Shown here piece by piece: positions 60,499-64,000 of a stretch of DNA of 64,000 bases. Origin of the DNA: an uncultured Pseudomonadales bacterium. GTDB taxonomy: Bacteria; Pseudomonadota; Gammaproteobacteria; Pseudomonadales; Azotimanducaceae. The position numbers were made by a program, and so were the translations under genes. Every line of letters starts with the position of its first letter. Within the stretch, counting starts at the first letter, position 1. The notes under the pieces are model-generated. The model ran no database searches, was not told where the DNA came from, and saw only the letters and a program-made list of their open reading frames with translations. The stretch is taken from contig OY282460.1 of NCBI GenBank assembly GCA_958296295.1, positions 2,728,001 through 2,792,000 of the forward strand, given 5' to 3'.

Positions 60499-60876
60499 GT
60501 GCCCAAACCCCCACATCCGGGCTGGAAGCGGCTCAGCAACGCCACGCGGTACTCCGTGCGCGGTTTGCGCGGGGCTTGGCGCCGCGAGGCGGCCTTTCGG
60601 CAGGAATGCGTGGCGGCGCTGGTGCTGACGCCGTGCGCGTTCGCGCTGGCGACTACGTTCACGCAAGCCGCGCTCTTGCTGGCGACGTTGGCCCTGGTGT
60701 TGGTCGTGGAGTTGGTCAATTCGGCGCTTGAGGCGACGGTGGATCGCATTGGCCGCGAACGCCACGAGTTGGCCGCGCAAGCCAAGGACATGGCATCGGC
60801 GGCGGTCTTCGTCAGCTTGGCGATCGCCGCGATCACCTGGGGGTTGGTGGCGGCGGATCGCCTGCTGGCGCGCTAA
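60499..60876 (+). CDS. dgkA: Diacylglycerol kinase (DgkA type)
   Basis: A 125-residue trimeric membrane kinase that phosphorylates diacylglycerol from membrane-derived oligosaccharide synthesis. It shows RLSNATRYSVRGLRGAWRRE, FRQECVAALVLTPCAFAL and the catalytic helix VVELVNSALEATVDRIGRE with its Glu and Asn. Three helices are predicted. Start GTG 60499 has an ACGGAG site 6 bases upstream. It precedes the flavodoxin-like gene by 11 bases. Confidence 0.93.
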   Translation: MPKPPHPGWKRLSNATRYSVRGLRGAWRREAAFRQECVAALVLTPCAFALATTFTQAALLLATLALVLVVELVNSALEATVDRIGRERHELAAQAKDMASAAVFVSLAIAAITWGLVAADRLLAR

Positions 60877-60887
60877 AGGCGGGCTTC

Positions 60888-61355
60888 ATGGCGGCGAAGC
60901 CGATGCTGCTCATCGTCTACCACTCGCAGACGGGCAACACCCGAGCGATGGCCGAGGCGGCGTGGCAAGGCGCGACCGACCCGTTGGTGGAGGGCGTGGA
61001 CGTGGTGCTGAAGACGGCGCGCGAGGCCGGGCCCCAGCATCTGCTGGACGCCGCCGGCCTCTTGCTCGGCACGCCGGAGAACTTCGGCTACATGTCCGGC
61101 GCCATGAAGGACTTTCTCGATCGCACGTTCTATCCCGTCGAAGGCAAGCTCCGTCCACTACCGTACGCCATCTTCATCAGCGCCGGCAACGACGGCGAAG
61201 GCGCGTTGCGGTCGCTGCGCCGCATCGCCGCCGGATATCCGTTTCGGGAAGTGCAGGCGCCGGTGGTGGCGCGCGGCGAAGTGCGGCCGCATCTGGCCGC
61301 CTGCCGCGACCTCGGCTTGGCCTTGGCGGCCGGGTTGGAGGCCGGCATCTACTAA
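60888..61355 (+). CDS. Flavodoxin-family/NADPH-dependent FMN reductase-like protein
   Basis: A 155-residue protein with the flavodoxin phosphate-binding loop IVYHSQTGNTRAMAEAAWQG and a second FMN contact LGTPENFGYMSGAMKDFLDR. This matches the iron-sulfur flavoprotein or FMN-reductase-like branch rather than electron-carrier flavodoxins. It is cytoplasmic. Coexpressed with dgkA by spacing, but no functional link is evident. Confidence 0.88.
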   Translation: MAAKPMLLIVYHSQTGNTRAMAEAAWQGATDPLVEGVDVVLKTAREAGPQHLLDAAGLLLGTPENFGYMSGAMKDFLDRTFYPVEGKLRPLPYAIFISAGNDGEGALRSLRRIAAGYPFREVQAPVVARGEVRPHLAACRDLGLALAAGLEAGIY

Positions 61356-61429
61356 CCACTCGCGACCGCTTGTGCTAATTTGTCGGCTGTCGTTCAGCCG
61401 CCAGCGGCACGGTCAGCAAGAGGAAACAC

Positions 61430-62284
61430 ATGCCCTACGAATGCTTTGACGTCGCCATCGCGGATCGGGTCGCCCATGTCAAGATGACCCGGCCCGACAA
61501 GCGCAACAGCATGAACCCGGCGTTCTGGCGGGAGCTGCCGGCCATCGTCCAAGACATCGACGGCAACGCCAAAGCGCGGGTCATCGTCATCTCCTCCACC
61601 GGCCCGCACTTCTCCGCCGGCATGGACCTGGCCAGCTTCGGCGGCCCGGGTGACGGCGCCGCCCAAGACGAAGACGCCGTCAAAACGGCGCGCATCCGCC
61701 ACGGCGCGAGCTTCTACGATGGCGCGATGCACCTGCAGCGGAGTTTCAACTGCTTGGAGGAATGTCGCATTCCGGTGCTGGCGGCGGTGCAAGGCGGCTG
61801 CATCGGCGGCGGCGTGGACATGGTGTGCGCCTGCGACATGCGCTACGCCACCGAGGACGGCTACTTCACGATCTTCGAGATCAACATCGGCATGACCGCC
61901 GATGTCGGCACTTTTCCGCGCTTGGCGAAGCTCGTGCCGGAGGGCGTGGTGCGCGAGTTGGCGTACACCGGACGCCGCATGTCCGCCGCCGAGGCCCGGC
62001 AAGTGGGTTTGGTCAACCGCGTGTTCGTCGATCAAAGAGCCTTGCTCGAAGGCGTCTTCGACGTCGCCCGCGAGATCGCCGCCAAGCCGCCGCTCGCCGT
62101 CTACGGCTGCAAGCGGATGATCAACTACGCCCGGGATCACACCACCGCCGACGGGCTGGACTACATCGCCATCTGGAACGCCTCGTTCCTGCAGGGGGCG
62201 GAAATGCAGGAAGCCATGCGGGCCAACCGCGAACGGCGGCCCGGCGCGTTCGTGGATCTGCCCAAGAAACGTTCCGCCGGCTGA
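61430..62284 (+). CDS. Enoyl-CoA hydratase/dienoyl-CoA isomerase-like crotonase
   Basis: A 284-residue crotonase-fold protein. It shows VKMTRPDKRNSMNPAFWREL, SSTGPHFSAGMDLASF, QGGCIGGGVDMVCACDMRYA, the catalytic-type acid in EDGYFTIFEINIGMTADVGT and TGRRMSAAEARQVGLVNRVF. The Glu and Asp in EINIGMTADVGT match delta3,5-delta2,4-dienoyl-CoA isomerases (ECH1 type), so an isomerase role is likely. It is followed after 13 bases by the deaminase gene. Confidence 0.9.
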   Translation: MPYECFDVAIADRVAHVKMTRPDKRNSMNPAFWRELPAIVQDIDGNAKARVIVISSTGPHFSAGMDLASFGGPGDGAAQDEDAVKTARIRHGASFYDGAMHLQRSFNCLEECRIPVLAAVQGGCIGGGVDMVCACDMRYATEDGYFTIFEINIGMTADVGTFPRLAKLVPEGVVRELAYTGRRMSAAEARQVGLVNRVFVDQRALLEGVFDVAREIAAKPPLAVYGCKRMINYARDHTTADGLDYIAIWNASFLQGAEMQEAMRANRERRPGAFVDLPKKRSAG

Positions 62285-62297
62285 CCGCCTGCCGCGC

Positions 62298-63644
62298 ATG
62301 GCGCAAGGCCCCCAACGAGCCGCGGACGCCGCTGACGGGATCGATCTCATCCTGTCCCCGGCGCTGTTGTTGCCGGTGGCGCCGGCCAACGTGGTGCTCG
62401 CCGACAGCAGCGTGGCCGTGCGGGGCGCGGACATCGCCGCCGTCGGCCGGCGCGCGGAGCTGGTCGGTCGTTTTCCGAACGCCCGGGAGCTGACCCTCGA
62501 CAACCACTTGCTGATGCCAGGCCTCGTGAACGCCCACGGGCACTTGGCGATGACGCTGCTGCGCGGTCTTGGGGAGGGCGAGGCGCTCAAGGCGTGGCTG
62601 GAGAACACGATCTGGCCGCTGGAGGGCCGTTGGGCGGGACCGGGCTTTGTGCGCGACGGCACGCTGCTGGCGGTGGCGGAGATGATCGCGTCCGGCACCA
62701 CCAGCGCCGCGGACATGTACTACTTTCCGGACGCCGCCGCCGAAGTGTGCCAAGCCGCCGGCTTCCGCCTGCAAGTCGCGTTTCCCATCATCGAATCGCC
62801 GAATCCCTACGCGAACGGCGTGGACGAGTGCTTCGACAAGGGATTGGCCTTGCACGACCGGGTGCGGGACGAAGACCTGGTGGGTACCTGTTTCGGGCCG
62901 CATTCCGCTTACGCCGTAGGGCGCAAGAGCTTGCAGCGGGTGGCGATGTTGGCCGACGAGATGGACGTCGGCGTGCAAATCCACCTGCACGAGACGGCCG
63001 AGGAAGTGGCGGACGCCAAGCGGGCGAGCGGCACAACGTGGATTCGTCTGCTAGACGCCATTGGCCTCTTCAACGAGAACCTGCAAGCCGTCCACATGAC
63101 GGCGGTGACGGATGAGGATATCGAACTCGCCGTTGAACGTGGCGTGGGCGTTGTCCACTGCCCGCACTCGAACATGAAGCTCGCCAGCGGCACCTGCCCG
63201 ACAACGCGCATTCTCGCCGCCGGCGGGCGCTTGGGCATCGGCACGGACGGCGCGGCTTCCAACAACAACCTGGACATGTTCGCGGAGTTGCGGCTGGCTT
63301 CGTTGCTTGCCAAGGCGAGCACCGGCGACGCCACGGCGCTGGTGGCCGCGGACGCGATTCGCCTGGCCACCATCGGCAGCGCCCGGGTGCTCGGCATCGA
63401 CCACAAGGTGGGAAGCGTGGAAACGGGCAAGCGGGCGGACCTCATCGCCATCGACATCGCGCACCCTTCCATGCAGCCGTTGCACGACGCGCGCGCGCAG
63501 ATCGTTCACTGCGCGAGCGGGCCGCGGGTCACGCACACGTTCGTCGGCGGGCGTCTGTTGTACGAGAACGGCGCCTACCACACCCTCGACATGGACGAGG
63601 CGTTGACGCGCGCCGAGTTCTGGCGGCGGGAGTTGTCGCCGTGA
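62298..63644 (+). CDS. mtaD: TRZ/ATZ family amidohydrolase, 5'-methylthioadenosine/S-adenosylhomocysteine deaminase-like
   Basis: A 448-residue amidohydrolase. Metal ligands: LVNAHGHLAMTLLRGL (HxH), QIHLHETAEE, AVHMTAVTDEDIEL and the late GIGTDGAASNNNLDMF. It deaminates MTA or SAH to the inosine forms in this family. Start ATG 62298. It overlaps ubiG by four bases (GTGA); this pairing is common in gammaproteobacteria and may link SAH removal to UbiG, a SAM-dependent enzyme that makes SAH. Confidence 0.92.
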   Translation: MAQGPQRAADAADGIDLILSPALLLPVAPANVVLADSSVAVRGADIAAVGRRAELVGRFPNARELTLDNHLLMPGLVNAHGHLAMTLLRGLGEGEALKAWLENTIWPLEGRWAGPGFVRDGTLLAVAEMIASGTTSAADMYYFPDAAAEVCQAAGFRLQVAFPIIESPNPYANGVDECFDKGLALHDRVRDEDLVGTCFGPHSAYAVGRKSLQRVAMLADEMDVGVQIHLHETAEEVADAKRASGTTWIRLLDAIGLFNENLQAVHMTAVTDEDIELAVERGVGVVHCPHSNMKLASGTCPTTRILAAGGRLGIGTDGAASNNNLDMFAELRLASLLAKASTGDATALVAADAIRLATIGSARVLGIDHKVGSVETGKRADLIAIDIAHPSMQPLHDARAQIVHCASGPRVTHTFVGGRLLYENGAYHTLDMDEALTRAEFWRRELSP

Positions 63645-64000
63645 CCAATGCCGACGAGGCCGAGGTCGCCAAGTTCGAGGCCCTCGCCGGCAAGTGGTGG
63701 GATCCGCAGGGCGAGTTCAAGCCGCTGCACGACATCAACGGCCCGCGGGTGGAGCGCATTCGCGCCCGTTGCGAAGTGGCCGGCCGCGCCGCGCTGGACG
63801 TCGGTTGCGGTGGCGGACTGCTCACCGAGGCCCTCGCCGGTCTTGGGGCGAACGTGACCGGCATCGACGCCGGCGAGGCGCCCTTGGCCGTGGCGCGGCT
63901 GCATGCCGCCGAACAGGGTTTGGCAGACAGAATCACCTATGTCCAAGGTACGCCGGAATCGTTCCTGGCCCAGGCACCCGGCACGTTCGATCTGGTGACT
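63641..64000 (+). CDS. ubiG: Ubiquinone biosynthesis O-methyltransferase, 5' part (runs off window)
   Basis: The first 120 codons of UbiG, which methylates two hydroxyl groups in ubiquinone synthesis. It begins VTNADEAEVAKFEALAGKWW, with DPQGEFKPLHDINGPRVERI and the SAM-binding GCGGGLLTEALAGLGANVTG with ID. The start is GTG 63641, inside the deaminase stop. The end lies past base 64000. Confidence 0.93.
   Translation, partial: MTNADEAEVAKFEALAGKWWDPQGEFKPLHDINGPRVERIRARCEVAGRAALDVGCGGGLLTEALAGLGANVTGIDAGEAPLAVARLHAAEQGLADRITYVQGTPESFLAQAPGTFDLVT

Overview
This 64 kb window is GC-rich, densely packed bacterial chromosome with no rRNA or tRNA gene that I could see. Gene content points to a proteobacterium, most likely a gammaproteobacterium: trpE-gph-rpe in a row, tatABC, a DUF2782 protein, and a TRZ/ATZ-type deaminase fused by a start/stop overlap to ubiG are all familiar gammaproteobacterial arrangements. 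Frequent GTG starts, three crotonases, a branched-chain-amide type ABC transporter, TauD and luciferase-like oxidoreductases and a PVA-dehydrogenase-like quinoprotein suggest an oligotrophic or host-associated aerobe that uses diverse organic compounds. Taxonomy is inference only.

Regions 1-6.2 kb: a frameshifted 5'-3' exonuclease remnant, then a complete leftward sqdB-sqdD-sqdC operon for the sulfolipid sulfoquinovosyl diacylglycerol, then xseA and an M23 peptidase. Regions 6.2-7.6 kb: a decayed islet with a truncated ATPase, its frameshifted partner and an IS110-type transposase scrap. Regions 7.6-14 kb: an 1837-residue subtilisin-like protein with four repeats and a propeller-like tail, then a small membrane protein and a YbjQ-family protein. 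Regions 14-24.6 kb: trpE-gph-rpe, a GCS2 ligase, tsaD, an anchored amidohydrolase, a BCCT transporter, a fumarylacetoacetase-type hydrolase, an alpha/beta hydrolase and a ClpP paralogue.

Regions 24.8-33.6 kb: larE with a SEL1-like secreted protein, an SDR protein lacking the usual YxxxK, a CinA-type domain protein, a two-gene repair module (VRR-NUC nuclease plus a PD-(D/E)XK/XPD-like helicase) and pyruvate kinase. Regions 34-40.6 kb: a cluster of mostly uncharacterised envelope proteins (two secreted paralogues, DUF6152, two DUF6644 membrane proteins, a c-type cytochrome lipoprotein, HupE/UreJ_2 and its companion). This is the best candidate here for an undescribed system. Regions 40.6-45 kb: a crotonase, alanine racemase, and a formylglycine-generating-enzyme fragment cut off by an ISNCY (ISDol1-like) insertion sequence with doubled end motifs, then a second YbjQ gene.

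Regions 45-64 kb: a TauD dioxygenase whose 3' end is tandemly duplicated, a luciferase-like oxidoreductase, DUF2782, a Cof-type HAD phosphatase, livFGMH without a binding protein, a crotonase, an M20 amidohydrolase, a quinoprotein, tatABC, a structured intergenic stretch, a DNA glycosylase, an ankyrin protein, dgkA, a flavodoxin-like protein, a crotonase, an MTA/SAH-type deaminase and the start of ubiG, which runs off the window.
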